30,377 nucleotides of DNA from DTU015 sp964641455 (GTDB lineage: Bacteria; Bacillota; Sulfobacillia; Fermentithermobacillales; Fermentithermobacillaceae). Positions 24,185-30,377 of this stretch are shown piece by piece. The notes below the pieces were generated by a model. That model worked only from the letters and a program-made list of their open reading frames with translations. It was not told the DNA's origin and made no database searches. The first letter of the stretch is position 1. Every line of letters begins with the position of its first letter. The position numbers were made by a program, and so were the translations under genes. The stretch is from assembly GCA_964641455.1 (NCBI GenBank), contig CAZXLH010000027.1, positions 1 to 30,377 of the forward strand, written 5' to 3'.

Positions 24185-24925
24185 GTGACACAAAACAGAG
24201 GGCTGAGCGGTAGCACATTAAAGATTATTGCAGTAGCGTCGATGGTTATAGACCATACGTTTCTCGCCATCTTCGACAAAATATACATAGACAAGAAACT
24301 GCCAATGCAGGGGCTCTATTTTCAAGATGGTTGCCCTAATTTCGACCATTGGATATTTCAACTGGAAACACTTATGAGAAGCACAATAGGGCGAATAGCA
24401 TTCCCCATCTTTTGCTTTCTACTTGTACAAGGCTTTATTCATACATCAAGTAAGAGCAAATACAGGATCAGGCTTTTCATTTTTGCACTTCTATCAGAAA
24501 TACCGTTTAACCTGGCACTCCGGGATGAATTCCGTTTTGGCGCGTCAAATGTTCTTTTCACGCTGCTTTTGGGTTTTCTTTCGTTGGAAGTGACAGAAAA
24601 GGATTGGCACTTGATCGTGCGAGGGTTGGCAGTAGCTGGTATAGTACTTTTGGCCGATTTATTGGGTTGTGACTACGGAGCGGCAGGGGTGCTGCTAATA
24701 GTAATGCTTTACTTTGCCAAAGACGACAAGGTTATGACGGTATTGGTGGGGCTCTTTGCCATTCTGGCATCGCCGGTGTTTAGTGTGATGAGTATACTTG
24801 CATACATACCGGTATCTTTCTATAACGGCGAAAGAGGTTTGAAGTTGAAATATGTATTCTATGCCTTTTACCCGGTGCATTTGCTGGTACTGTATTTCAT
24901 AAGATGTGCAATGGTGAGAGGTTAA
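24185..24925 (+). CDS. TraX-like integral membrane protein
   Basis: The protein has 246 residues from GTG 24185, following GGAGG. It starts with GLSGSTLKIIAVASMVIDHTFLAIF, the TraX family N-terminus with the conserved MxIDH, then TIGRIAFPIFCFLLVQGFIHT and LFIFALLSEIPFNLAL, both strong TraX signatures. Six to eight membrane helices can be read. The founding member acetylates F-pilin, and many chromosomal homologues in Bacillota have unknown roles. ALSEIPFNL and YPVHLLVL near the C-terminus agree with the acyltransferase-like fold. It lies 22 bases after the GrpB gene and could be in the same unit. Confidence 0.88.
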   Translation: MTQNRGLSGSTLKIIAVASMVIDHTFLAIFDKIYIDKKLPMQGLYFQDGCPNFDHWIFQLETLMRSTIGRIAFPIFCFLLVQGFIHTSSKSKYRIRLFIFALLSEIPFNLALRDEFRFGASNVLFTLLLGFLSLEVTEKDWHLIVRGLAVAGIVLLADLLGCDYGAAGVLLIVMLYFAKDDKVMTVLVGLFAILASPVFSVMSILAYIPVSFYNGERGLKLKYVFYAFYPVHLLVLYFIRCAMVRG

Positions 24926-25422
24926 GGAGGCCGCTTGACGGCGCCTAAATAGGCTGTAGCTGCTCGTAGCATACGGCCATAGCCGCTTCTCCTGATCAGG
25001 CAACGAGGCTGTAGCTGCTTCTATCATTTCTATCAACACTTGTGTTTCCTCATCGGAATTTGAGCGGCTCATGCATGTAGAGAAGGCGGATTCATCTGGC
25101 ACCTTTATAGACACTGCCTGTCGGTTTATCTGTGCTACCATTCTCAACAGGAAGAACCATGTTTGCTATTAGCCGCTAACCAATATTGGGACTTAGCAGG
25201 AATTGAGCCGCTGACACAAGAATTGATGCCAAGATATCTTATTAATTGGATGCCAAGAGTTTCTTCTCAACTCTGCAGATTGAATTGCTTGATACAAGAA
25301 GGAAAGAAGGTATGGGGGTCCAGGCGGAACTATTTCACCCCGCTCGGTGGCCTCAGGAGTAACTCGACATATTCATATGGTTTCGGTTCGTTGATACCAG
25401 CTGAGATAGAGGGATTGAAAAT
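24926..25422. other. Intergenic stretch with short imperfect repeats
   Basis: Imperfect copies of GGCTGTAGCTGCT occur at 24952, 24975 (as GGCCATAGCCGCT) and 25007. A forward frame at 25163-25429 and a reverse frame (25147 downward, partly antisense to the TraX gene) are open but lack ribosome binding sites and recognisable domains. I call no gene. Confidence 0.35.
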
Positions 25423-26283
25423 ATGGTAAAAAACAAGTCGGTTGCACCTGTATTGAAATGGGTAGGTGGGAAACGCCAGATATTAGATGAAATCAAGCGA
25501 TACATTCCGAAAACTTTTGAGACTTACTACGAGCCTTTTCTAGGTGGCGGGGCGGTTTTGTTTGAACTCCAGCCGAAAAAGGCTTCGGTAAATGATATTA
25601 ACAGTGAGTTAATGAATGTTTATCTAGTGATAAGGGACAATGTTGAGGATCTAATCGAGAGTCTTAAGCGCCATTCTAAGGCTTACAAGAAGGATAAGAA
25701 GGCAAAAGAATATTTCTATAAGATTCGCGAATTAGATAGGGATAGGGATATCTATGACAAATTAACGCCGGTCGAAAAAGCCTCAAGAGTAATTTTCTTA
25801 AATAAGACCTGCTACAATGGGCTGTTCAGGGTCAATAGGGCAGGCCAGTTCAATACTCCTTTCGGGTACTACAAAAATCCTAATATCGTCAATGCGAAAA
25901 CTTTGAAAGCTGTGAGCGATTATTTTAACAGTGCAGATATTGGATTTTCTTGCGATGATTTTGAAACTGCCTTGGAAGATGCAACAGAAGGGGATTTTGT
26001 ATACCTGGACCCTCCTTATGATCCTGTTTCGGACACTGCTAGTTTCACCGGTTACGACAGGGGAGGATTTGACAGACACGAGCAAATAAGGTTAAGCCAA
26101 GTTTGCTATAAGCTTAACGAAAAAGGCGTCAAGTTTCTGTTATCAAACTCAGCAACAGATTTCATAATGGATTTGTATAAGGATTACAGAATCGAAGTAA
26201 TTCAAGCCAGAAGAGCTGTTAATTCACGGGCAGACAGGCGTGGCGACGTTGATGAAGTGCTGGTGAGAAACTTTGAGTCTTAG
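25423..26283 (+). CDS. dam: Dam-family DNA adenine-N6 methyltransferase (orphan)
   Basis: The protein has 286 residues from ATG 25423, about 9 bases after GAGGGA. It shows the alpha-class adenine methyltransferase layout: KWVGGKRQ (residues 12-19), the SAM-binding FLGGGAVLFEL (about 39-49), LNKTCYNGLFRVNRAGQFNTPFGYY typical of the GATC-recognising Dam/DpnM group, and the catalytic DPPY at 196-199. It would methylate adenine, probably in GATC. No restriction endonuclease gene lies next to it, so it looks like a solitary methylase, for regulation, repair or protection. Target specificity is inferred from family resemblance. Confidence 0.92.
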   Translation: MVKNKSVAPVLKWVGGKRQILDEIKRYIPKTFETYYEPFLGGGAVLFELQPKKASVNDINSELMNVYLVIRDNVEDLIESLKRHSKAYKKDKKAKEYFYKIRELDRDRDIYDKLTPVEKASRVIFLNKTCYNGLFRVNRAGQFNTPFGYYKNPNIVNAKTLKAVSDYFNSADIGFSCDDFETALEDATEGDFVYLDPPYDPVSDTASFTGYDRGGFDRHEQIRLSQVCYKLNEKGVKFLLSNSATDFIMDLYKDYRIEVIQARRAVNSRADRRGDVDEVLVRNFES

Positions 26284-26346
26284 GGGTGAAGCTACTAAGA
26301 ATAATAAGGCCTGAAGACTGGAATAAAAAACCGAACCAAATCACAA

Positions 26347-26544
26347 ATGAAATTTGAACATACGGCAATCAACATACTCATTGCAGGAAGCGCTACTCCT
26401 GTTTTGTACCACGGCCTTAGGGGGCTGTGGAGAAGCTCAATGTTTGCTGCAATGTGGATCCTTACTGTTGCGGCTTGCTGTGTGAAGGTATTTTTGATTA
26501 AGGGGCCTCGCTGGCTCTATCTTCAAGCACAGGTGTTTACGTGA
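26347..26544 (+). pseudogene. Fragment of a hemolysin III (PAQR-like) gene
   Basis: The 65-codon frame KFEHTAINILIAGSATPVLY to KVFLIKGPRWLYLQAQVFT matches the middle of hemolysin III membrane proteins (compare 'KLDHSAIFLLIAGTYTP..L..LRG.WGW' and '..RWLYxxLY'). Both the N-terminal third and the C-terminal third are missing. It duplicates part of the hemolysin III gene at 30071, exactly over 26364-26434. It has no ribosome binding site and stops after two or three membrane segments, so it is a remnant and not a working gene. Confidence 0.8.
26364..26434 (+). repeat. Direct repeat copy 1 (hemolysin III segment)
   Basis: This segment is identical to 30307-30377 over all 71 bases to the window end. 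The 17 bases before it match the other copy at only 13 positions, so identity begins abruptly. Confidence 0.95.
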
Positions 26545-26569
26545 AGAAGTGTCCGCAGTACGTTACCAC

Positions 26570-26811
26570 ATCTGTAGCCCGGGGCGGCAGTTCTGCAGGC
26601 AACTGTAACCTAGGATGACGCTTCGGGAAGCAATTGTAGTCTAGGAATACAGTTCGAAGAGGCCATGGTAGTCTAGGATGACACTTCTGCAGGTAACTGT
26701 AATCCAGGATGACAGTTCAGCAGGCAACTGTAACCTAGGATGACGCTTTGGGAAGCAACTGTAGTCTAGGACTACAGTTCGAAGAGACAACCGTAGCTAA
26801 CCCGGTAAAAT
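26570..26811. repeat. 31-bp periodic dyad repeat array, locus 2
   Basis: Eight 23-bp cores start at 26570, 26601, 26632, 26664, 26695, 26726, 26757 and 26789, a mean period near 31.3. The core is a dyad: left arm AACTGTARTC, a 3-base centre (usually TAG or CAG), right arm GATNACAGTT. The copy at 26757-26779 is perfect, with arms AACTGTAGTC and GACTACAGTT around TAG. Linkers of 8-9 bases resemble CTGCAGGC, CGGGAAGC or CGAAGAGGC, and the segment at 26595 recurs at 26720 (125 bases, four units), so the array also has higher-order duplication. The period is not a multiple of three and no spacer-repeat alternation is seen. Confidence 0.9.
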
Positions 26812-26823
26812 ACGTAAGATTTA

Positions 26824-26852
26824 TTGCAGTATCCCCATTAGTACACTAAAAG
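26824..26852 (+). promoter_or_regulatory. Possible promoter for the ABC exporter operon
   Basis: TTGCAG (26824-26829) and TAAAAG (26847-26852) are 17 bases apart, closely resembling the promoter at 6644. It lies 12 bases after the last dyad and about 120 bases before the ABC ATPase start. The -10 box is imperfect. Confidence 0.4.
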
Positions 26853-26972
26853 AGAAGGTGTATCGGTGTTATCTGCGTAATATGAAAGTAATAGATATTA
26901 TTCTTAGGAAATCTGAGATGAAGTTCCAGCACGCTATCTATCTCCGTAATAGTAGAAAGAAGGTGAAACTGA

Positions 26973-27827
26973 GTGTTCAAGGTTAAAGATCTTAGGTTCA
27001 AGTACCCCAAAAGTGAAGAGGATACAATAAAAGGTATCCAGTTTGATTTTGAAGATGGTGAGATCTTCGGATTTCTTGGTCCGTCAGGTGCAGGCAAAAC
27101 CACCACCCAAAAAATCATGACCGGGCTTCTCAAAGATTACCGGGGCGATATTCTCTACAAGGGAAAAGACCTTAGAACCTATGGGCGGGAGTTTTTTCAC
27201 GAAATCGGTGTAGGCTTCGAGGTACCTGTGCATTTTTCCAAACTAACAGCTATGGAGAACCTTGATTTCTATGGCAAACTTTACAGAGATCATGCTGACG
27301 TAGAAAGCCTGCTAAAGAGAGTGGGGCTTTGGGAAGATAGGGACAAGAAGGTTGCTGAGTTTTCCAAGGGAATGAAAATACGCCTGAATTTTGTACGGGC
27401 TATGCTTAATAATCCTAATACGCTGTTTCTTGATGAGCCTACAAGTGGGTTGGATCCCAAAAATGCCAGGATTATCAAAGATATTATTCTTGAATTTCAG
27501 CAAGCAGGCGGCACGTTGTTTTTAACCACTCACTTAATGCACGATGCTGATGAATTGTGTGATAGGGTAGCCTTTATTGCCGACGGAGAGATAAGGGAAA
27601 TCGATTCCCCCAGAAATTTAAAACTTAGGTATGGCAGAAGGGAAGTGTATGTGGAGTACCGGGATAAAGAAGGTATCCACAAAGAAGTGTTTGAAATGGA
27701 CACTCTTGCTACCAACGAACGGTTTTTCCATATTCTTAAGACTGAAGAATTAGTTACTATTCACAGTGGGGAAACAACCCTTGACGATATTTTTATCAAA
27801 GTGACAGGGGTGAGGCTCCGTGAGTAG
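26973..27827 (+). CDS. ABC-2 type exporter ATP-binding protein
   Basis: The 284-residue ATPase begins at GTG 26973, with AGAAGGTGA 7 bases upstream. Walker A is GPSGAGKT (residues 36-43), Walker B TLFLDEPTSGLD (150-161), with the switch His in LFLTTHLMHDADELCDRVAFI. The signature loop is FSKGMKIRL in place of LSGGQ, as in many DrrA/CcmA-like exporters. The C-terminal 70 residues (after PRNLKLRYGRREVYVEY) form the extra domain typical of drug or lipid exporters. It overlaps the first permease by 8 bases. Cargo is unknown; an antibiotic, lipid or peptide exporter are all possible. Confidence 0.92.
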   Translation: MFKVKDLRFKYPKSEEDTIKGIQFDFEDGEIFGFLGPSGAGKTTTQKIMTGLLKDYRGDILYKGKDLRTYGREFFHEIGVGFEVPVHFSKLTAMENLDFYGKLYRDHADVESLLKRVGLWEDRDKKVAEFSKGMKIRLNFVRAMLNNPNTLFLDEPTSGLDPKNARIIKDIILEFQQAGGTLFLTTHLMHDADELCDRVAFIADGEIREIDSPRNLKLRYGRREVYVEYRDKEGIHKEVFEMDTLATNERFFHILKTEELVTIHSGETTLDDIFIKVTGVRLRE

Positions 27828-28698
27828 ACCGAATCAAGATCGAAACAAGTTCTCAAATGAAGACTATGATGTATCACAAACTGAAAACGGAAGGCCTTCA
27901 AACAAAGCGGTGTCAGGAGGCTATAGTCAAGCGTCTTCAAACAGAGCTGCACCAAGCAGAGGCAATCAAGGATCTGCAAATCGGATGTTTGTTATGTATA
28001 CAGGCGAAATCAAACGAATGAAGAGGTACGGAATTACAGGGGCAAGCCTTTTCGTGGCAGCTATATGGATAATGATACTTCAGTTCAGTGACGTATCAGA
28101 CATAAGTTTTACGTTCCCGCTGACCTTATTCATGGATGCCACCCTCATGTCGCTTCTGCTTGCAGGGGTAACAATGATTTTCGAAAGGCAAGAGAATACA
28201 TTCAGGTCGATGATGGTGCTTCCAATAACCGGCGATGACTACTTGCTTTCTAAGTCAATGGCTATTGTTACGTCGAGTCTGACTACATTAGTGCTGTTGC
28301 TTGCTTATGGAATCGGTTTCAAGAGCCTGGAGGTTAGTATTATTGGAATCACAGGTGTTGTTATCTTAGTAGCTTTTGCTTTTGCCCAGGTTGGGATTGT
28401 TATGACTTATTATTCAGAGGATTTTACTGATCTTCTTATGAACATGCTCAAATTCACCATAGTGTTGGCTATACCGACTATCCTTGAGATGGTCAATATC
28501 CTGGATGTGAGTTGGGTCAAAACTGTGCAGTATCTTAATCCTACCAAGAACGCGTTGGTGGTGCTTCAGGCTTCAGTAATTCCTATAGACAAAAAGGACC
28601 TTACAATTGCTGTTATTTACTTAACGGCCATGAGCGTTGGATTGTATGTGGTTTCCCGGAAACTTTTGGATAGTTATGCGGCTAAGGGAGGGGCCTGA
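27820..28698 (+). CDS. ABC-2 type exporter permease, first subunit
   Basis: The protein has 292 residues from GTG 27820, overlapping the ATPase gene. About 55 N-terminal residues are polar and disordered-looking (rich in Asn, Ser and Gln), then comes RMFVMYTGEIKRMKRYGITGASLFVAAIWIMIL and roughly six membrane helices. The loop FERQENTFRSMMVLPITGDDYLLSKSM is the usual ABC-2/fluoroquinolone-exporter motif that couples to the ATPase, and NPTKNALVVLQAS is a later family block. The long polar N-terminus is unusual. It pairs with the permease at 28860. Confidence 0.82.
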   Translation: MSRPNQDRNKFSNEDYDVSQTENGRPSNKAVSGGYSQASSNRAAPSRGNQGSANRMFVMYTGEIKRMKRYGITGASLFVAAIWIMILQFSDVSDISFTFPLTLFMDATLMSLLLAGVTMIFERQENTFRSMMVLPITGDDYLLSKSMAIVTSSLTTLVLLLAYGIGFKSLEVSIIGITGVVILVAFAFAQVGIVMTYYSEDFTDLLMNMLKFTIVLAIPTILEMVNILDVSWVKTVQYLNPTKNALVVLQASVIPIDKKDLTIAVIYLTAMSVGLYVVSRKLLDSYAAKGGA

Positions 28699-28708
28699 CG
28701 TGGTGTTT

Positions 28709-28750
28709 CGGCCAAAACCAGGTGTAGTTGAACACGTGGTATTTTGGCCG
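28709..28750 (+). promoter_or_regulatory. Long intercistronic hairpin in the exporter operon
   Basis: CGGCCAAAA (28709-28717) pairs perfectly with TTTTGGCCG (28742-28750). The inside continues as CCAGGTGT/ACACGTGG with one mismatch after a two-base bulge, around loop AGTTGA. No T-run follows. It could tune the ratio of the two permeases. Confidence 0.7.
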
Positions 28751-28817
28751 CATTATACGCGTATTCAATTCATGTGGCTGGGCTTGGCAGAATTAACGTT
28801 TGTGTTGGAACGAGGGT

Positions 28818-28841
28818 CTCATGGTCCCGAAGAACCATGAG
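28818..28841 (+). promoter_or_regulatory. Hairpin just before the second permease
   Basis: CTCATGGT (28818-28825) and ACCATGAG (28834-28841) form a perfect 8-bp stem with loop CCCGAAGA, ending a few bases before the AAGGAGGTG ribosome binding site of the gene at 28860. Position suggests an effect on translation initiation or mRNA stability. Confidence 0.65.
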
Positions 28842-28859
28842 CACAAGGAGGTGTTCTAA

Positions 28860-29588
28860 ATGTCTTTCCATCTGACTTATGCAGGCTATGAGATTCGGAA
28901 GTGGCTTAGAGATTCGTTTGCCCGGTTCATCATGGCCTACCCTCTGGTATTCGGAGTTATTCTCAGGTACCTCATTCCCTTTGCGGAAGATCAGGCAGGA
29001 CGAAGTTTCGCTCCGTTTTATCATGTGATTTTAGCTTCTGTTGTTCTGGTGATATCAAGAATATCCGGGGCTATAGTGGCGTTTTCTATTCTTGACGATC
29101 GCGATGATAATGTGCTTTATGCAGTAAAAGTTGCACCTTTAACCTTTGATTTTTTCATAGGATTGAAAATGTTTTTGGTATTCGTGTTCAGTTTTATTGG
29201 TGGGATTTTGGCAGTCCGGATTGCCAACCTCATGACTGTTTCCACTGCGGTTTTGGTAGAGATATCATTTCTTTCTGCTTTTGGTGCTCCCCTGATTGCC
29301 CTTTTGATTAACTGTGTGGCAAGCAACAAGGTTGAAGGGTTTGCAGGAATTAAGGGGTTTAACGGTTTGGTGGTTGTTCCTATTGTATCTTTGTTCTTTG
29401 TTGACAAGAAAGAGTTTCTGTTTGCCTTTGAACCGGGATTTTGGCCGGCCAAGGCTTTGAGTGCGGCCCTTATCAATCAGGATATCTTTCAACTTGGATA
29501 TTCTGAATATTACCTTATAGGATTGGTTTACGCTGTAATTCTGAATGTTGTAGTTTATCAGATTTTCAAGAAGAAAATTGAAGTGTAA
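28860..29588 (+). CDS. ABC-2 type exporter permease, second subunit
   Basis: The 242-residue protein begins at ATG 28860 after a near-perfect AAGGAGGTG. It has about six membrane segments: IMAYPLVFGVILRYLIPF, a long VILASVVLVISRISGAIVAFSI, FIGLKMFLVFVFSFIGGILAV, SFLSAFGAPLIALLINCV, FNGLVVVPIVSLFFV and YYLIGLVYAVILNVVVYQIF. ISGAIVAFSILDDRDDNVLYAVKVAPLTFDFF matches the central loop of ABC-2 permeases next to fluoroquinolone-type exporters. It completes an ATPase-plus-two-permease exporter. No terminator is obvious after it. Confidence 0.8.
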   Translation: MSFHLTYAGYEIRKWLRDSFARFIMAYPLVFGVILRYLIPFAEDQAGRSFAPFYHVILASVVLVISRISGAIVAFSILDDRDDNVLYAVKVAPLTFDFFIGLKMFLVFVFSFIGGILAVRIANLMTVSTAVLVEISFLSAFGAPLIALLINCVASNKVEGFAGIKGFNGLVVVPIVSLFFVDKKEFLFAFEPGFWPAKALSAALINQDIFQLGYSEYYLIGLVYAVILNVVVYQIFKKKIEV

Positions 29589-30070
29589 GAATAAGGGCGG
29601 AATTCAATTCAACTGTTAGATTCAAAGGTATTTGATTTAATAGAGTTATTCTGTACAACAATAATTGCAGAATTGTGTTTGGGGTAATTTGTGGGTACAA
29701 GGTTAAACGAAAAACTAGGGGACTCAAGCGTATCACCATATATATCGCATCCGATCGGTCTATGCGGCCGTGATCGTGGGCGAAGGTTTAGTTCAGGGGA
29801 GAGAGCCTATGAGCGACCATTCAAACCGGTTTATGAGCGCATTGGCCAGGCAGGATCTGGCGTTACAGGCAGGTTCCCAAATCTTATTGTTGGATATATT
29901 TGTATGCAGGGCCTGTTTGGGATAATATATATCTACAGAGACTTCGAGGAAGTCCTCCCTGGATTTGGTGGAGTCTTGCGCTCATAAGATATACCTATAG
30001 AGGCCTGACGAAGTGGAAGTGTTGATCAGGTTGGCGCATGTGCCAGGTTCATATGCAAAGGAGTGGGTAC
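29589..30070. other. Intergenic stretch before hemolysin III
   Basis: The 482 bases hold one possible small ORF (29809-29925). A 98-codon frame at 29691-29987 in another phase has no good ribosome binding site. A tight hairpin GACTTC-GAG-GAAGTC lies near 29940-29954. No other signals are recognised. Confidence 0.35.
29809..29925 (+). CDS. Possible small protein, 38 residues
   Basis: ATG 29809 follows GGGGAGAG at about 6 bases. The peptide reads MSDHSNRFMSALARQDLALQ and continues to a hydrophobic, Cys-containing end (ILLLDIFVCRACLG). It could be a genuine small protein, or the start of a gene broken downstream. No family is recognised. Confidence 0.3.
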   Translation: MSDHSNRFMSALARQDLALQAGSQILLLDIFVCRACLG

Positions 30071-30377
30071 ATGGAATTCCTCAGAATGAAAGACCCTGTG
30101 AGTACTTTAACCCATCTTGCTACTCTTCTGGCTTCTGCTGTTGGCCTGGGGTTTTTGTTATGGACTGCCTGGGGCCACCTGGGACATGTCCTGGTTGCCG
30201 GTATTTACGGTTGCAGTTTGCTCGTTCTGTATACGGCCAGCACACTCTATCATTGGATAAAGACAACTGCCAGGAAAGAGGCTTTGCTCAGGAAGTTTGA
30301 TCATCTGGCAATCAACATACTCATTGCAGGAAGCGCTACTCCTGTTTTGTACCACGGCCTTAGGGGGCTGTGGAGAA
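30071..30377 (+). CDS. Hemolysin III family membrane protein (3' truncated by window end)
   Basis: ATG 30071 follows AAAGGAG at 8 bases. The product runs 102 residues to the edge without a stop. It reads KDPVSTLTHLATLLASAVGLGFLLW, then VLVAGIYGCSLLVLYTASTLYHWI, then LRKFDHLAINILIAGSATPVLY, three membrane segments matching the hemolysin III/PAQR plan (SxLYH and HxxxxxLIAGxxTP). Family members are integral membrane proteins, some pore-forming, with likely metal-dependent hydrolase ancestry; the SxxxH and first His positions of that site are present. From 30307 onward it is identical to the fragment at 26364. Confidence 0.85.
   Translation, partial: MEFLRMKDPVSTLTHLATLLASAVGLGFLLWTAWGHLGHVLVAGIYGCSLLVLYTASTLYHWIKTTARKEALLRKFDHLAINILIAGSATPVLYHGLRGLWR
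30307..30377 (+). repeat. Direct repeat copy 2 (hemolysin III segment)
   Basis: This is the second copy of the 71-bp exact repeat, ending at the window edge, so the true repeat may be longer. The copies are 3,943 bases apart in direct orientation and enclose the exporter operon. Confidence 0.95.

Noticed and set aside
24695..25147. Reverse-strand 150-codon ORF
   Set aside because: Half of it is antisense to the TraX gene, it lacks a ribosome binding site and its sequence is built on short repeats.
25163..25429. Forward 88-codon ORF before dam
   Set aside because: No ribosome binding site, no recognisable domain, and it runs into the dam start.
26570..26811. CRISPR array
   Set aside because: There is no alternation of constant repeats with unique spacers. 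The whole 31-bp unit is repeated with substitutions, the linkers are themselves related, and no cas gene is present.
29691..29987. 98-codon ORF before hemolysin III
   Set aside because: No ribosome binding site; the smaller frame at 29809 in another phase has a better start.
1..30377. tRNA or rRNA genes
   Set aside because: No CCA-ended cloverleaf or conserved rRNA segment was seen on either strand in the non-coding stretches.
26364..30377. Composite transposon or integron bounded by the hemolysin III repeats
   Set aside because: No transposase, integrase or terminal inverted repeats were found between or beside the two copies.

Overview
The window reads as one stretch of a bacterial chromosome, most likely from an anaerobic, Clostridia-like member of the Bacillota. 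This rests on strong AGGAGG-type ribosome binding sites, frequent GTG and TTG starts, and a type IV pilus gene order (pilM-pilN-pilO-pilD) with no pilP or outer-membrane secretin pilQ, as expected in a one-membrane cell. I cannot name the genus. Both ends cut through genes, so the window may be a whole contig.

Layout. (1) 1-6383: a type IV pilus assembly cluster with a partial upstream gene, two prepilin-like genes, PilM, PilN, PilO and the prepilin peptidase PilD. (2) 6384-7883: a gene-poor stretch with a 31-bp periodic dyad array, a well-formed promoter, a candidate structured RNA of about 355 nt ending in a terminator, a possible small ORF and a frameshifted ORF. (3) 7884-12843: a complete branched-chain amino-acid ABC transporter operon (livJ, livH, livM, livG, livF). 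(4) 13105-14853: an L-asparaginase family enzyme and a PlsY-like membrane protein. (5) 15219-17970: an XRE regulator, a PLP-dependent D-cysteine desulfhydrase/ACC deaminase family enzyme, and a reverse-strand YgjP-like metallohydrolase. (6) 18605-19720: a second asparaginase homologue whose first catalytic motif is destroyed. (7) 20067-22486: two convergent M42 aminopeptidases sharing a perfect bidirectional terminator. (8) 22850-26283: a nucleotidyltransferase, a GrpB/UPF0157 protein, a TraX-like membrane protein and an orphan Dam methylase. (9) 26347-30377: a fragment of a hemolysin III gene, a second 31-bp dyad array, a three-gene ABC exporter and an intact-looking hemolysin III gene running off the end. 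The two hemolysin III copies share an exact direct repeat of at least 71 bp.

How the genes work together. Region 1 builds a pilus: PilD cleaves the prepilins and PilM/N/O form the inner platform. Regions 3, 4, 5 and 7 suggest a peptide- and amino-acid-using lifestyle: M42 peptidases trim peptides, Liv imports amino acids, and asparaginase and the PLP enzyme release ammonia or sulfide.

The most unusual signal is a pair of arrays, 20 kb apart, of the same imperfect dyad repeated every 31 bp (about three helical turns). Each lies upstream of a TTGCAR-N17-TAAAAK promoter-like sequence: one before the candidate RNA, the other before the ABC exporter. All function calls are from motifs read by eye; no database search was possible.
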